A stretch of 64,000 bases of DNA from Bacteroides sp. Marseille-P3684 (GCF_900291465.1 NZ_LT985808.1:601363-665362); one strand, 5' to 3'; positions 52,814 through 63,377 are shown, numbered from the stretch's first letter. The notes: generated by a model not told the origin, from the sequence alone. Translations and numbers: made by a program.

Positions 52814-53764
52814 ATGACGACCCCTGAAACACATACCCGACTGCTGAAAGCCGAAGCCCTGCGCCTCGGCTTTTCTGCATGCGGCGTGTCCCCGGCGGAG
52901 CCCGTCGGAGCGGCAGACCGCGACGCCTTCGTCCGCTGGATCGACGAGGGCTGCCACGCCGACATGGGCTACCTGGCGGCAAACCTCGACAAGCGGCTCG
53001 ACCCGACGCTCCTCGTCGAGGGCGCACGCAGCGTGGTGTCCGTCGCCCTGAACTACTTCCCTCCGCGTGACATCCCTCCCGGCGAGTACCGGCTGGCGTG
53101 GTACGCCCTGGGCGAGGACTACCACACGGTGATGAAGGACAAGCTTGCCCGGCTCCTGGACTACCTCCGCACCCTGCTGCCCGGGGTCAGCGGACGCGCC
53201 TTCTGCGACACCGCCCCCCTGCTGGAACGCTACTGGGCGTGGCGCGGCGGACTGGGCTGGGTAGGCAAGCACACGCAGCTCATCCTGCCACACGCCGGCT
53301 CAGCCTTCTTCTTGGGCGAGCTGGTGGTCGACTGCACGCTGGCGTATGACATGCCGATGCCCTCGCGCTGCGGCACGTGCGACCGCTGCCTGCGTGCCTG
53401 TCCGACGGGCGCACTGACCCGTCCGCGTCACCTCGACGCCCGTCGCTGCCTGTCATACCTGACCATCGAGAACCGCGGCGAAATCCCTCCCGAGGCAGCC
53501 TCCAGCCTGGGCGACAGCATCTATGGTTGCGACCGTTGCCAGCAGGCGTGCCCGTGGATGCGTTTTGCCCGTCCGACGGACGAGGCGCGCCTGCATCCGC
53601 GCGACGGACTCCTTGCCATGCGCCGCGCCGACTGGAAACGTCTGGACGTGGAGACCTACCGACGTCTCTTCAAGGGCTCTGCCGTCAAGCGAGCGAAATT
53701 CGAGGGTCTGACGCGGAACATCCGTGCCACGGGCAACGCTCCCATGGACGAAACGGCCCCTTGA
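52814..53764 (+). CDS. queG: Epoxyqueuosine reductase
   Basis: 316 residues. Two 4Fe-4S motifs, CGTCDRCLRACPTGAL and YGCDRCQQACPWM, a cobalamin-binding N-terminal half (DADMGYL-type HADMGYLAANLDKRL and SVVSVALNYF) and GWVGKHTQLILP. It carries out the last step of queuosine synthesis in tRNA. It lies 27 bases after the deacetylase gene and is probably cotranscribed. A 591-base repeat begins shortly after its stop. Confidence 0.96.
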   Translation: MTTPETHTRLLKAEALRLGFSACGVSPAEPVGAADRDAFVRWIDEGCHADMGYLAANLDKRLDPTLLVEGARSVVSVALNYFPPRDIPPGEYRLAWYALGEDYHTVMKDKLARLLDYLRTLLPGVSGRAFCDTAPLLERYWAWRGGLGWVGKHTQLILPHAGSAFFLGELVVDCTLAYDMPMPSRCGTCDRCLRACPTGALTRPRHLDARRCLSYLTIENRGEIPPEAASSLGDSIYGCDRCQQACPWMRFARPTDEARLHPRDGLLAMRRADWKRLDVETYRRLFKGSAVKRAKFEGLTRNIRATGNAPMDETAP

Positions 53765-53797
53765 CAATCCCCGTCCGGCATGGGCATGAACCCATCC

Positions 53798-54388
53798 GGT
53801 CGCCCCTACATTTTCCCCATGAACGGTTTATCAAAACGACACAATTTTCCCCATTTTAACATCACAATTTCCCGATTTGTCGTTTTCAGCTAACGCACAT
53901 TTTCGCAATTTCGTCCCAATTAGAGAATCGCGCGTTAAATATTTTAAGATACGTCCGTCAGAACGCATCAGAATAAACCTATATTCACACAATTATACCC
54001 TTTCTAACGCAGAAAAACCATCCTTCGAACCCATTTTCACCATCGAAAGCACCTATGATTGGCTTCGTACGGACGTGTCCGTACCACCGTACCGACGTGT
54101 CCGCACCGTCGTGGTCGTTCGTCCGTACGAAAGCAGCCACCTGTCCCCATTTTTTAGAGACCAAAGGGGCACGATTCCCGATGTGTGATATTGCGTCCGT
54201 CCGTGTGAAAAGGCCGACGAAAGGGAATGAAGGAAGGGAAGAGTTAAGCAGAAGGAAAGGAAACCGACGAAAACACCGTCAGTGTGGAAAATGCAAATCG
54301 CCCGAGAAGGCGCTCCGCGGTCACCAACTTGTATTTTGGTGCAAGGAAGCCCCTTCTCGGGCGATTCGTTTGACAAATTGACAAATTG
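53798..54388. repeat. 591-base repeat, copy 3
   Basis: Same length and same landmark offsets as copy 1 (145 bases to TTTAAGATAC, 371 to the GCACGATTCC anchor, 498 to AATCGCCCGAG). It has the best terminal hairpin: AATCGCCCGAGAAGG with CCTTCTCGGGCGATT. It lies between convergent genes, whereas copies 1 and 2 lie between divergently oriented neighbours. Confidence 0.75.
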
Positions 54389-54412
54389 TCAGCAGGGACA
54401 TGCTGAACAGCC

Positions 54413-54444
54413 ATTGTCCATTGTCAATTATCAATTGTCAATTG
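54413..54444. repeat. CAATTGACAATTG-type tract before the outer-membrane protein stop
   Basis: TTGTCCATTGTCAATTATCA and further units end one base before the stop codon of the 54446 gene. Confidence 0.6.
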
Positions 54445-54445
54445 C

Positions 54446-56092
54446 TTAGAACCGGAACGACGTGCCGACGAGGAAATGGATGCCCTGTGCCGGGTAGCCG
54501 AGGTCGTATTGGTACTGTGCGTTCGTCAGGTTCGCCCCTTTCACCCACAGCGAGAGGAAGTCGAAGCAGCGGTAGTCGGCGCGTGCATAGAGGTCGGACA
54601 CGGCGTCGCGGTCGCCCTTGCTGAACGTCCGGTGCTCATAGCCGACGTGGATGCCCAGGCGCGGAACCGGCTTGATGCCCACATCGGCGCGCAGGCTCAG
54701 CGCAGGCTTGTCATAGAGCAGCATGTCCATCCCGTCGTCGGTCGACCACTTGCGGTAGTTCACGTCGAGCGACACGTCGAGCAGGTCCTTGTAGGCATAC
54801 GAGCCCTCGATGCCCACTTTCACGTTGTTTCCCTTGCCCTGGACGAAGGAGTGGGACAGCGGGGTCGCGTCGCCGTCGACGTAGGGGAAGAAGCCCAGTT
54901 CGTTCTTCCGCATCTCGAAACCGCCGTAGAAGTTCAGCCATGCGCCGCTGCCCAAGTCTGCCTTGAAGCCTGCCACGGCGTCGAGCTGCACGTGGGTGTT
55001 GTCCAGCCGTTCGTCGGGGCGGTAGCCGCCCCAGTAGGGCGTCAGGCTGTTGAAGCGGAAGTAGTCGGTCAGGAGCGTGCCGCCGGTGGCGCTGGCGTAG
55101 AAGACGTAGCGGTCGGCAAAGGGGAACTCGGCGGTCACGTCCGGGGCGATGGCGACGCCGCTGTCATGACCCGTCGAGAGGTCGACGCGGATGCCCAGGC
55201 GCAGGCGCATGGCGTCGGTGGTCAGCCGGTAGAAGGGGGTCAGGCTGACCAGTCCGTTGCTCTCCATCCCGTCGAGCGAGTAGGTGGCTTGGCTGACGCC
55301 GAAGTCCAGCCCCATGCGGTTCCGTTCGTCGGGGGCATAGGACAGTCCGCCGCGGGCGTAGAGGTTCGTCTCCGAGTTGCTCTCGTCGGCGCCGTAGAGG
55401 TAGCCGCGGCCGAAGTGGTGCACGCCTGCGGTGAGGGCATATTGCCAGGCGTCGCCCGGACGGGTCGAGCGGACGTGCAGCTGGAAGCGGCCGAGCGCGT
55501 TGCGTTGCTTGTTCGTGTCGTAGTAGTCGAGGTAGTCGAACGTCTGTGTGCCCCAGACCGCCTGTGCACCCAGCTCGGTGCTGCGGAAGCGGTGGGCGTA
55601 GTCGGCGGCGATGCGCGACTGGTAGAAGCGCGACTTCCAGCCCCGGTAGTCGGTGTCGTCGTTGTCCGGACGGAAGTTGAACCCGTCGAAGGCGGCGTTC
55701 ACGTTCAGGTGGTCAGCTGCCGAGAGGCGGAAGAGGTAGTTCAACTCCCCGGTCACATTGCCGTTGTTGCCGTAGCCCAGGTTGAGGTAGCTGCGCGGGC
55801 TGTCGGGTTGGAGGGGCTTGGCGGCATAGGAGGGCATGGGGCGGTACTGGAAGCGGGCGAAGGGCTGTGTCGTCCGCGCATACTCGATGTCCTTCTTCGT
55901 CGCCTTCGGCTCTTCCACGGCAGGCAGGAGGTTGATTTTGTCCGCATCCATGAGCTGCGGGTTGTACTCGTTCTCCACGACCACGGTGCGGTTGAGCGTG
56001 GAGTCCTTGGGTTGTGTCTGTGCCCTCGTCTGGGTGGTGAAGGCGAGCATCGCCGCCGAGAAGAGGGCTATGTGGGTCAGTTCTTGTTTCAT
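54446..56092 (-). CDS. Predicted outer-membrane beta-barrel protein
   Basis: 548 residues. Signal peptide MKQELTHIALFSAAMLAFTTQTRAQ. The N-terminal stretch NRTVVVENEYNPQLMDADKINLLP is typical of a Bacteroidota barrel family often labelled TonB-dependent receptor, but there is no plug domain, so active transport is doubtful. Alternating strands with aromatic belts continue to the terminal VGTSFRF, whose last Phe fits the barrel-assembly signal. It lies 16 bases after the TPR gene and is likely cotranscribed with it. Confidence 0.8.
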   Translation of the reverse strand: MKQELTHIALFSAAMLAFTTQTRAQTQPKDSTLNRTVVVENEYNPQLMDADKINLLPAVEEPKATKKDIEYARTTQPFARFQYRPMPSYAAKPLQPDSPRSYLNLGYGNNGNVTGELNYLFRLSAADHLNVNAAFDGFNFRPDNDDTDYRGWKSRFYQSRIAADYAHRFRSTELGAQAVWGTQTFDYLDYYDTNKQRNALGRFQLHVRSTRPGDAWQYALTAGVHHFGRGYLYGADESNSETNLYARGGLSYAPDERNRMGLDFGVSQATYSLDGMESNGLVSLTPFYRLTTDAMRLRLGIRVDLSTGHDSGVAIAPDVTAEFPFADRYVFYASATGGTLLTDYFRFNSLTPYWGGYRPDERLDNTHVQLDAVAGFKADLGSGAWLNFYGGFEMRKNELGFFPYVDGDATPLSHSFVQGKGNNVKVGIEGSYAYKDLLDVSLDVNYRKWSTDDGMDMLLYDKPALSLRADVGIKPVPRLGIHVGYEHRTFSKGDRDAVSDLYARADYRCFDFLSLWVKGANLTNAQYQYDLGYPAQGIHFLVGTSFRF

Positions 56093-56108
56093 AGTGTTCG
56101 GGGAGTTG

Positions 56109-59100
56109 TCAGTTGAGTTTCTCTAATCTCGATTCAATCATCGGCGCGATGTCGTCGTCCGCCTGGTAGTTCTGCCGGAGCGAGAGCAGGTACTGGCGTG
56201 CCTCCAGCGTACGGCCCAGCTTGGCGTAGACGTCGGAGAGGAGGACGAAGCTGCGGGCGAGCCAGTAGGCGTGGGGTGTGCTGGCGTCGATGTATTCGAG
56301 CAGCTCCTTCTCGGCGGCGTCGGTCTGCCCGGCGTCGAAGTAGAGCTGTGCCAGGCGGTACTTCGCTTCGGCTCCGTAGGCGTTGCGGGTGTCGCGGCTC
56401 AGGATGCGCAGGTCGTCGGCAGCCTTGGCAGGCTCGGTGGCGAGCAGCGTCTTGGCGCGGTAGTAGCGTGCCTCATTGGCGAGCTCGGGCGAGAGCTTGC
56501 TGTCGGCGAGCAGGTCGGCAGCGGCAAGGGTCACTTCCTCCCGGTCGCCCGTCAGGTAGGCACAGCGCAGGATACCCGTCTGTGCGAGGCGGCGGCGTTC
56601 GGCGGCAGCGGTCTTGTCCTTGAGGAGCTTGTAGAGTGTGAGGGCGCGGGCGTAGTCCTTGGCGTTGAATGCCATTTCGGCGTTCATGATCATCGCCTCT
56701 TCGGAGTATTCGTTGTTCGGGTACTCGATGACGCGGTCGAGGTGGGTGCGCGCGGTGGTGTAGTCCTTGGCGTTGTATGCCATCAGTCCCAGGTAGTAGT
56801 GGGCGTTCAGTGCGAAGGCGCCTTGGGGGAACTGCTGGAGGTAGCGGGTAAAGCTGGTCTTCGCCTGTGCCTGGTCTCCGCGGACGTAGACCTTCTCGGC
56901 GGCGACGTACGTCAGCGAGTCACGCTCGCCTGCTGCCACAGGGATGCCGCCCCGGATGGTGGAGGCGTACTGCGTGTAGGCATCGACCTGGTTGAGGTCG
57001 GTGTAGATGGAGCGCAGGTCGCGCTGTGCCTGGCGTGCCTCTTCGCTGCCGGGATAGTCGGCGATGACCTTCTTGTAGGCGGCGATGGCTTCCGGGTACT
57101 TGTCGTCCTGGTAGTAGAGGAGTCCGATTTCGCCGGCACCCTTGCGGGCGATGGAGCTTTCGGGATACTTGCTCACCAGCTCGGTGAACGAGGCGATGGC
57201 GGCGCGGTTGTTCTGCAGTTGCACATAGGCGCGTCCGCGCTCATAGAGGGCGTCGTCGGCGTAAGGAGAGTCGGGGTGCGAGGCGAGGAGCTTGTCGAGG
57301 TCGGCGACCTTGCCTGCATAGTCCTTCTGGAGTCCGCGGACGAACGCCTGCTGGTAGAGGGCGTAGTCGGCGGACGAGGCGTCGGTGGCTGCAGCCCGGG
57401 CGTAGCAGGACTGTGCCTCGGCAAAGCGACGGTCATGGAAGCGGCAGTCGCCCAGCCGGTTGTAGCCGTCGGCGAGTACCGGACGCTCCGTGCGGCTGTT
57501 GTCCGCCGAGGTGAAGCGTCCGAACCAGGTGGCGGCGCGGCGGTAGTCGTGCTGCTTGAAGTAGGCGTAGCCCAGGTTGTAGAGGGCGAGGCTGTAGGTG
57601 CCGGGGTTGGTGCGTGCGTCGGTTTGGGCAAGGTAGGCGGTGAAGTCTGATGCTGCCTGTGCGTAGTTGCCCAGGCGGTAGGCGGACTCGCCGCGCCAGT
57701 AGTGTGCGTCGGCGCGGGTGCCCAGGTTGTATCCGCCCAGTTGGAGCGAGCGGTCGAAGTAGGCGGTAGCTCCGCTGAAGTCGGCGTTGACGAACGACTG
57801 TACGCCAAGGCGGAAGAGGATTTTCTGCTTGGCTTCGAGGATGCGTGCGCCCGGCTGGCTGAGCTTCTCGATAGAGCGCAGGGCGGCGTCGTAGCTGCGG
57901 GTGTTCATGTAGACCTCGACGAGGTAGTCGTTCACCTGCTCGCTGTAGGTCGAGTGGGGGAACTCGTTGAGGAACCGTTCGAAGACGGTGACGGACTCTG
58001 CGAAGGGCGAGTAGGAGGTCTCGTGGATGCAGAGTGCGTAGTTGTAGAGCGCCTCTTCCTTCACCTTCGGGTCGTAGTTCATGAGCGAAGCCTGCTCGAA
58101 TGCGAGCTGTGCCTGCCGTTTGTCCTGGAGCTGGAGGAAGGCGAGTCCCATGTGGAGGTAGGCGTTCTGCGCGAGCGCGTCCTTGATGACGGTGGCGCGT
58201 CCGAGGTTGTCGCACGCCCGTTGCCAGGCTCCGTTGCGGTAGTGGCACAGACCGAGCTGGTAGAGCGCGTTGCGTTCGGGGTTATCGGTGTTGCGGACGT
58301 AGGTCTCCAGGGCACGGAGGGCGTCGTCATAGCGTCCCTGTCCGTAGTACGCCCCGCCGAGGATGCGCTGCATCTCGTTCCCGTGGTTGCCGTCCGGACG
58401 GACGCTGACGTAGCGTCCCGCCACTTGTTCCGCCTGGCTGTACTGTCCCTGCCGGAGGTAGATGTCGGCGACGTAGTAGGGTGCCTCGCCGGCATACTTG
58501 CGGTCGTCCTCCAGGCGTTGGAACACGGGGAGGGCGTCGGCGTAGCGTCCGTTGGCATAGTCGATGTAGGCGCGGTAGAAGTCGACGTCGCTCTGGTACT
58601 TGGGCGTGCAGGCCTGTACGACGCTGAGCAGGGCATAAGCCTCGTCGAGGTCTCCCGTCTCGATGTGTGCGATGGCGAGGTGGAGGGTCATCTCGTCGCG
58701 TTCCTCGTCGCCGAGCCGGTCGAGCTCGCAACCTTCGAAGCGGCGTATGGCGTGCTCGTAGTCCTTCTCATAGAAGAGCGCGTTGGCGATAAGGGAATTG
58801 ACGCGGTTCTTATAGGGCGAGTCGGGATGGGTGGCGAGGTAGGTCTCCAGGGTCCGTATGCAGTCCTTCTGTTTCAGTTCGTAGGCGGTGCAGGCAATCA
58901 TGTAGTCCGCCTCGCTCCGTTGCAGGAACGTCTGTCCGTCGGTCTTGACGAAGTCTTTCAGTGCACGCAGGGCGGCAGCGTAGTCCTTTTGGATAAACAG
59001 CTGTCTGCCTTCCTCGAAGAGTCGTCCGGGCGCAGTGACGGGCACATGTCGTTGTGCCATCCCCGCGGCGGGGAGTGCTCCGAGCAAGGTGAGTAGCAAG

Positions 59101-59117
59101 GTTTGTCTCAGTTTCAT
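56109..59117 (-). CDS. Exported tetratricopeptide-repeat protein
   Basis: 1002 residues. Signal peptide to about residue 21. From about residue 30 to the end it consists of TPR units, e.g. LFIQKDYAAALRALKDFV, YYGQGRYDDALRALETYV and KDYARALTLYKLLKDK, around 25 in all. Such large exported TPR proteins act as scaffolds in the periplasm. The tight link to the barrel protein suggests they work together at the outer membrane, which is inference. A NUDIX gene lies 49 bases upstream. Confidence 0.88.
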   Translation of the reverse strand: MKLRQTLLLTLLGALPAAGMAQRHVPVTAPGRLFEEGRQLFIQKDYAAALRALKDFVKTDGQTFLQRSEADYMIACTAYELKQKDCIRTLETYLATHPDSPYKNRVNSLIANALFYEKDYEHAIRRFEGCELDRLGDEERDEMTLHLAIAHIETGDLDEAYALLSVVQACTPKYQSDVDFYRAYIDYANGRYADALPVFQRLEDDRKYAGEAPYYVADIYLRQGQYSQAEQVAGRYVSVRPDGNHGNEMQRILGGAYYGQGRYDDALRALETYVRNTDNPERNALYQLGLCHYRNGAWQRACDNLGRATVIKDALAQNAYLHMGLAFLQLQDKRQAQLAFEQASLMNYDPKVKEEALYNYALCIHETSYSPFAESVTVFERFLNEFPHSTYSEQVNDYLVEVYMNTRSYDAALRSIEKLSQPGARILEAKQKILFRLGVQSFVNADFSGATAYFDRSLQLGGYNLGTRADAHYWRGESAYRLGNYAQAASDFTAYLAQTDARTNPGTYSLALYNLGYAYFKQHDYRRAATWFGRFTSADNSRTERPVLADGYNRLGDCRFHDRRFAEAQSCYARAAATDASSADYALYQQAFVRGLQKDYAGKVADLDKLLASHPDSPYADDALYERGRAYVQLQNNRAAIASFTELVSKYPESSIARKGAGEIGLLYYQDDKYPEAIAAYKKVIADYPGSEEARQAQRDLRSIYTDLNQVDAYTQYASTIRGGIPVAAGERDSLTYVAAEKVYVRGDQAQAKTSFTRYLQQFPQGAFALNAHYYLGLMAYNAKDYTTARTHLDRVIEYPNNEYSEEAMIMNAEMAFNAKDYARALTLYKLLKDKTAAAERRRLAQTGILRCAYLTGDREEVTLAAADLLADSKLSPELANEARYYRAKTLLATEPAKAADDLRILSRDTRNAYGAEAKYRLAQLYFDAGQTDAAEKELLEYIDASTPHAYWLARSFVLLSDVYAKLGRTLEARQYLLSLRQNYQADDDIAPMIESRLEKLN

Positions 59118-59166
59118 ACTATTTGGGGTTTGTTTTGGTGAATCAGTGGGTGGGTGTGCGGGGGCT

Positions 59167-59691
59167 TCACTCCCGCTGCATGTCCAGCAGACGTTTGACG
59201 CCTTTGCGGATGGACATCAGTCCGAAGTCGGTGATGCGAAGCTCGTCGAGGGGCATCCAGAAGCAGTCCGCCACGTCGTCCTCGGGGTGCAGTTGCGAGC
59301 TGTCCGCAACGGTGCAGCGGAAGAAGAGGTCGAGGGTGTGGACCATGAATCCGGAGTATTCATAGAGGTTGGGGATGGAGAAGCAGTACTCGGCACGTTC
59401 GACGGTGAGCCCCGTCTCTTCGCGTACCTCCCGTGCGACACCTTCCTCTCCGGTCTCGTACATGTCGATGAATCCCCCGGGGAGGTCGAGTGTTCCTTTG
59501 GCGGGGTCCTTCGCCCGTCGGCAGACGAGCAGTTTCCCTTCAGGGTTGAGGATGAAGGCGACCGTGGCTGCGCTGGGATTGAAGTAGTAGGTAAATCCGC
59601 AGTCGGCACATTGCTTGGCTTTGGTATTGCGCACCTCGAAGTGGGGTGACCCGCACTCGGGGCAATACCTGAATTTCTCTAGTGGATGCAT
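59167..59691 (-). CDS. NUDIX hydrolase with zinc ribbon
   Basis: 174 residues. A zinc ribbon (CPECG...CADCG, residues 10-31) precedes the Nudix box, GGFIDMYETGEEGVAREVRE followed by ETGL. The combination resembles NudC-like NADH/ADP-ribose pyrophosphatases but is shorter; the substrate is open. ATG 59691 lies at the conserved MHPLEKFRYCPECG; the longer frame covers the promoter at 59716. Confidence 0.9.
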   Translation of the reverse strand: MHPLEKFRYCPECGSPHFEVRNTKAKQCADCGFTYYFNPSAATVAFILNPEGKLLVCRRAKDPAKGTLDLPGGFIDMYETGEEGVAREVREETGLTVERAEYCFSIPNLYEYSGFMVHTLDLFFRCTVADSSQLHPEDDVADCFWMPLDELRITDFGLMSIRKGVKRLLDMQRE

Positions 59692-59715
59692 CTTCTTCGT
59701 TCTTAAGTCGATGGG

Positions 59716-59723
59716 CAAAGATA
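59716..59723 (-). promoter_or_regulatory. -7 box of the NUDIX gene
   Basis: TATCTTTG on the minus strand, 25 bases before ATG 59691. It may also drive the TPR and barrel genes. Confidence 0.6.
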
Positions 59724-59829
59724 ATATATTTTGGGTGACAGGGTGCCCGGTGGAAGGTTTGTTTAGACACTTTATGACGAATGTCCGTGAAAGGGGAGTT
59801 TCCGGTGACAGACTGACGGGCATAAAAAA

Positions 59830-59861
59830 GGGGAGGACCAGTCTCCCGACAAGTCCTCCCC
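59830..59861 (-). terminator. Terminator of the succinate dehydrogenase/fumarate reductase operon
   Basis: GGGGAGGAC (59830-59838) pairs with GTCCTCCCC (59853-59861); on the minus strand six T residues follow. Confidence 0.85.
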
Positions 59862-59898
59862 ATCAAATATGAGTGTCTTAAATAAAAGTTGTATGTGC

Positions 59899-60654
59899 TT
59901 AGTCTTTCAGCTTCGCCTTGATGAACTCGCGGTTCAGACGGGCGATGTTGCTGATGGAAACGCACTTCGGGCATTCAGCCTCGCAGGCGCGTGTGTTCGT
60001 ACAGTTACCGAAGCCCAGCTCGTCCATCTTGGCAAGCATTGCCTTGGCACGGCGTGCAGCCTCGGGACGTCCCTGCGGAAGCAAGGCGAGCTGGCTGACC
60101 TTTGCCGAGACGAACAGCATGGCAGAGCCGTTCTTGCAGGCAGCCACACAGGCTCCGCAGCCGATGCAGGATGCGGCGTCCATGGCTTCGTCAGCGTTCT
60201 GCTTGGGGATGAGGATGGCATTGGCATCCTGCGGTGCTCCGGTTCTGACACTGACGTATCCTCCTGCCTGCATGATCTTGTCGTAGGCGGAGCGGTCGAC
60301 CATCAGGTCCTTGATGACGGGGAATCCGGCCGAACGCCAAGGCTCCACGGTGATGGTGTCTCCGTCGTTGAAGCGACGCATGTAAATCTGGCAGGTGGTA
60401 GCTCCGGTAGCGGGTCCGTGCGGATGTCCGTTGATGTAGAGCGAGCACATGCCGCAGATGCCTTCGCGGCAGTCGTGGTCGAATACGATCGGCTCCTTGC
60501 CGTCGCTAATGAGCTGTTCGTTCAGGATGTCCAGCATTTCCAGGAAGGAGGTATCGCCGGGGATGTCCTTCATCTGGAATGTATCGAAATGACCTTTGTC
60601 CTTAGGTCCGTTCTGACGCCAAATCTTCAGCGTGAATGATATGTTTTTGTCCAT
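59899..60654 (-). CDS. sdhB: Succinate dehydrogenase/fumarate reductase iron-sulfur subunit
   Basis: 251 residues. A 2Fe-2S domain ([18 protein letters not shown]) and two further cluster motifs, [11 protein letters not shown] and CEAECPK with a downstream Cys, are present. It passes electrons between the flavoprotein and the membrane cytochrome b. In gut Bacteroidota the complex works mainly as a fumarate reductase in anaerobic respiration and succinate formation, so frdB is an equally fair name. Confidence 0.96.
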   Translation of the reverse strand: MDKNISFTLKIWRQNGPKDKGHFDTFQMKDIPGDTSFLEMLDILNEQLISDGKEPIVFDHDCREGICGMCSLYINGHPHGPATGATTCQIYMRRFNDGDTITVEPWRSAGFPVIKDLMVDRSAYDKIMQAGGYVSVRTGAPQDANAILIPKQNADEAMDAASCIGCGACVAACKNGSAMLFVSAKVSQLALLPQGRPEAARRAKAMLAKMDELGFGNCTNTRACEAECPKCVSISNIARLNREFIKAKLKD

Positions 60655-60683
60655 TTGTTTCTGTCTTTTAATGTTTAACCCTA

Positions 60684-62663
60684 TTAGCTCTTGTAGTTAC
60701 GTGTCTGCACCTTGATGGCTTCGTAAACCAGCGGCTCTTTGTAGAGTACGGGAGCCTTGTCGTCAGAGCCTTGGTATTCCCAGCAGGCAACGTAGAAGAA
60801 GTTCTCGTCGTCACGTTTGGCTTCGCCTTCCTCCGTCTGGTATTCTTCGCGGAAGTGTCCGCCGCAGCTCTCGTTGCGGTTCAGTGCATCGTAGGCTATC
60901 AGCTCGCCCATGGTGATGAAGTCGTTCAGGCGGATGGCCTTGTCGAGTTCCACGTTCATGCCTTCCTTCGAGCCGGGGATGAACAGTTCAGTCTCGAACT
61001 CCTTGCGGATGTCCTTGAGCTTCTCCAGTCCGGTCTTCAAGCCTTCGGCGGTACGTCCCATACCTACGTACTCCCACATGACACGACCCAACTCCTTGTG
61101 GATGGAGTCAACGGACTTCTTGCCCTTGATGTTCATGAGGTGGTCGATCTTAGCCTGTACGGCTTTCTCGGCTGCATCGAACTCAGGCAGGTCGGTCGAG
61201 AAGCGAGGAACGGTAATCTGGTCTGCCAAGTAGTTCTGGATGGTGTACGGCAGTACGAAATATCCGTCGGCAAGACCCTGCATCAGTGCGGAAGCACCCA
61301 GACGGTTGGCACCGTGGTCGGAGAAGTTGCACTCGCCGATGGCGAACAGGCCCTTGATAGAGGTCTGGAGTTCGTAGTCCACCCAGATACCACCCATGGT
61401 GTAGTGGATGGCGGGGTAAATCATCATGGGGTTGTAATACTTCACGCCGTTGATTTCATTGGCAAGTTTGCCGGGGTTCACGTCGGTGATCTCCTCGTAC
61501 ATGTCGAAGAGGTTGCCGTAGCGCTGACGGACAACGTCGATGCCCAAGCGTTCGATACTCTCGGAGAAGTCGAGGAACACGGCGAGACCGGTGTTGTTCA
61601 CACCGAAGCCGGCGTCACAACGCTCCTTGGCTGCGCGGGAAGCCACGTCGCGCGGAACGAGGTTACCGAATGCCGGATAACGGCGTTCCAGGTAGTAGTC
61701 ACGGTCTTCTTCGGGGATGTCGCTGCCCTTCTTCGTGCCTGCCTGCAGAGCCTTGGCATCTTCGAGCTTCTTCGGTACCCAGATACGTCCGTCGTTACGG
61801 AGCGACTCGGACATCAGCGTCAGCTTCGACTGCTTGTCGCCGTGTACGGGGATACAAGTCGGGTGAATCTGCACGTAGGCAGGGTTGGCAAAGTAGGCAC
61901 CTTTGCGGTAGCACGCCATGGCGGCGGAGCAGTTACATGCCATGGCATTGGTTGAGAGGAAATAGGTGTTGCCATAACCGCCGGTAGCGATGACTACGGC
62001 ATGTGCGGCAAAGCGCTCCAGCTTGCCGGTCACGAGGTTCTTGGCAATGATGCCACGGGCACGGCCGTCGATGATGACGATGTCCTGCATCTCGTAGCGG
62101 GTATAGAGTTTCACCGTGCCTGCATTCACCTGACGGCTCAATGCCGAGTAGGCACCGAGGAGAAGCTGCTGGCCGGTTTGTCCTTTGGCATAGAAGGTAC
62201 GTGACACCTGTGCGCCACCAAAGGAGCGGTTGGCGAGTGTGCCTCCGTATTCGCGGGCGAAGGGGACACCTTGTGCCACGCATTGGTCGATAATGTTGTT
62301 GGAAACCTCTGCCAGGCGGTACACGTTCGCTTCGCGGGCACGGTAGTCACCACCTTTCACCGTGTCGTAGAACAGACGGTAGATGGAGTCGCCGTCGTTC
62401 TGGTAGTTCTTGGCAGCGTTGATACCGCCCTGAGCGGCGATGGAGTGTGCGCGGCGCGGAGAGTCCTGGATGCAGAAGTTGAACACCTTGAAGCCCATCT
62501 CACCGAGTGAGGCTGCGGCGGATGCACCGGCAAGACCGGTACCGACAACGATGATGTCGAGGCGGCGCTTGTTGGCGGGATTGACCAGTTTCTGGTGAGC
62601 TTTATAGTTGGTCCACTTTTCGGCGATCGGGCCTTCGGGTATTTTTGAATCTATAGTAGCCAT
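60684..62663 (-). CDS. sdhA: Succinate dehydrogenase/fumarate reductase flavoprotein subunit
   Basis: 659 residues. The FAD-binding start [34 protein letters not shown] with the His that links FAD, and the active-site stretches around HPTCIPVHG and [11 protein letters not shown] are present. It catalyses succinate/fumarate interconversion on the cytoplasmic side. It lies 36 bases after the cytochrome gene and 29 before sdhB. Confidence 0.97.
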   Translation of the reverse strand: MATIDSKIPEGPIAEKWTNYKAHQKLVNPANKRRLDIIVVGTGLAGASAAASLGEMGFKVFNFCIQDSPRRAHSIAAQGGINAAKNYQNDGDSIYRLFYDTVKGGDYRAREANVYRLAEVSNNIIDQCVAQGVPFAREYGGTLANRSFGGAQVSRTFYAKGQTGQQLLLGAYSALSRQVNAGTVKLYTRYEMQDIVIIDGRARGIIAKNLVTGKLERFAAHAVVIATGGYGNTYFLSTNAMACNCSAAMACYRKGAYFANPAYVQIHPTCIPVHGDKQSKLTLMSESLRNDGRIWVPKKLEDAKALQAGTKKGSDIPEEDRDYYLERRYPAFGNLVPRDVASRAAKERCDAGFGVNNTGLAVFLDFSESIERLGIDVVRQRYGNLFDMYEEITDVNPGKLANEINGVKYYNPMMIYPAIHYTMGGIWVDYELQTSIKGLFAIGECNFSDHGANRLGASALMQGLADGYFVLPYTIQNYLADQITVPRFSTDLPEFDAAEKAVQAKIDHLMNIKGKKSVDSIHKELGRVMWEYVGMGRTAEGLKTGLEKLKDIRKEFETELFIPGSKEGMNVELDKAIRLNDFITMGELIAYDALNRNESCGGHFREEYQTEEGEAKRDDENFFYVACWEYQGSDDKAPVLYKEPLVYEAIKVQTRNYKS

Positions 62664-62699
62664 AATATTCGTTCTATTTAAAAGGTTTGTAATAATGTA

Positions 62700-63377
62700 T
62701 TAGCAGCAGAGTGATTTGAAGAAGTAAACCACAACCACTACGGCAAAACCGAGAACCACGAGGGTGGAGTACACGTTACCGATAGTCTTCCAACGCTCGA
62801 ACCAGATCTTGTTGCTCCAGCCGAGTGTCTGGAGTGCGCTCCAGAAACCGTGCGTCAGGTGGAACCACAAAGCCAGCAACCATACCAGGTAGATGATGAC
62901 GTACACCGGTGAAGCGAACGTGTAGGCAATGTATGCCGCACCGTCCGTCGGACCGAATTCGCCCAGGAAATGGTCGCCGATAATCTCGGCAAACTGCATT
63001 TTGTACCAGAAGTTCGCCAAGTGGAGGAGCAGACCGAGCACCACCACGAGACCCAGCACGAGCATGTTCTGCGATGCCCATTCTACAGTTTTGGGTTTTT
63101 GGGTCACGGCGTAACGTTCGTTACCACGCGCTTTTCTGTTCAACATCGTCAGCCAGAACGCATAGATGATGTGAATCACGAAGAGGGCAGCCAGTGCGAC
63201 CGACGCAGCCAGTGCGTACCAGTTAGCACCCAGGAATTCACATACCATGTTGTAAGCCTCCTCGGAGAAGAGTGCCACAAGGTTCATCGACATGTGAAAT
63301 GTTAGAAACAGGACAAGGGCGAGACCGGTAACGCTCATCACCACTTTCCTTCCAATAGATGAATTACTTAACCACAT
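62700..63377 (-). CDS. sdhC: Succinate dehydrogenase/fumarate reductase cytochrome b subunit
   Basis: 225 residues with five membrane helices, matching the diheme b558 type. Heme-ligand His residues lie in LTFHMSMN, LFVIHIIYAF, LLLHLANFW and LWFHLTHGFW. It anchors the complex and exchanges electrons with menaquinone. It begins MWLSNSSIGRKVVMSVTG and is the first gene of the operon. Confidence 0.95.
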   Translation of the reverse strand: MWLSNSSIGRKVVMSVTGLALVLFLTFHMSMNLVALFSEEAYNMVCEFLGANWYALAASVALAALFVIHIIYAFWLTMLNRKARGNERYAVTQKPKTVEWASQNMLVLGLVVVLGLLLHLANFWYKMQFAEIIGDHFLGEFGPTDGAAYIAYTFASPVYVIIYLVWLLALWFHLTHGFWSALQTLGWSNKIWFERWKTIGNVYSTLVVLGFAVVVVVYFFKSLCC

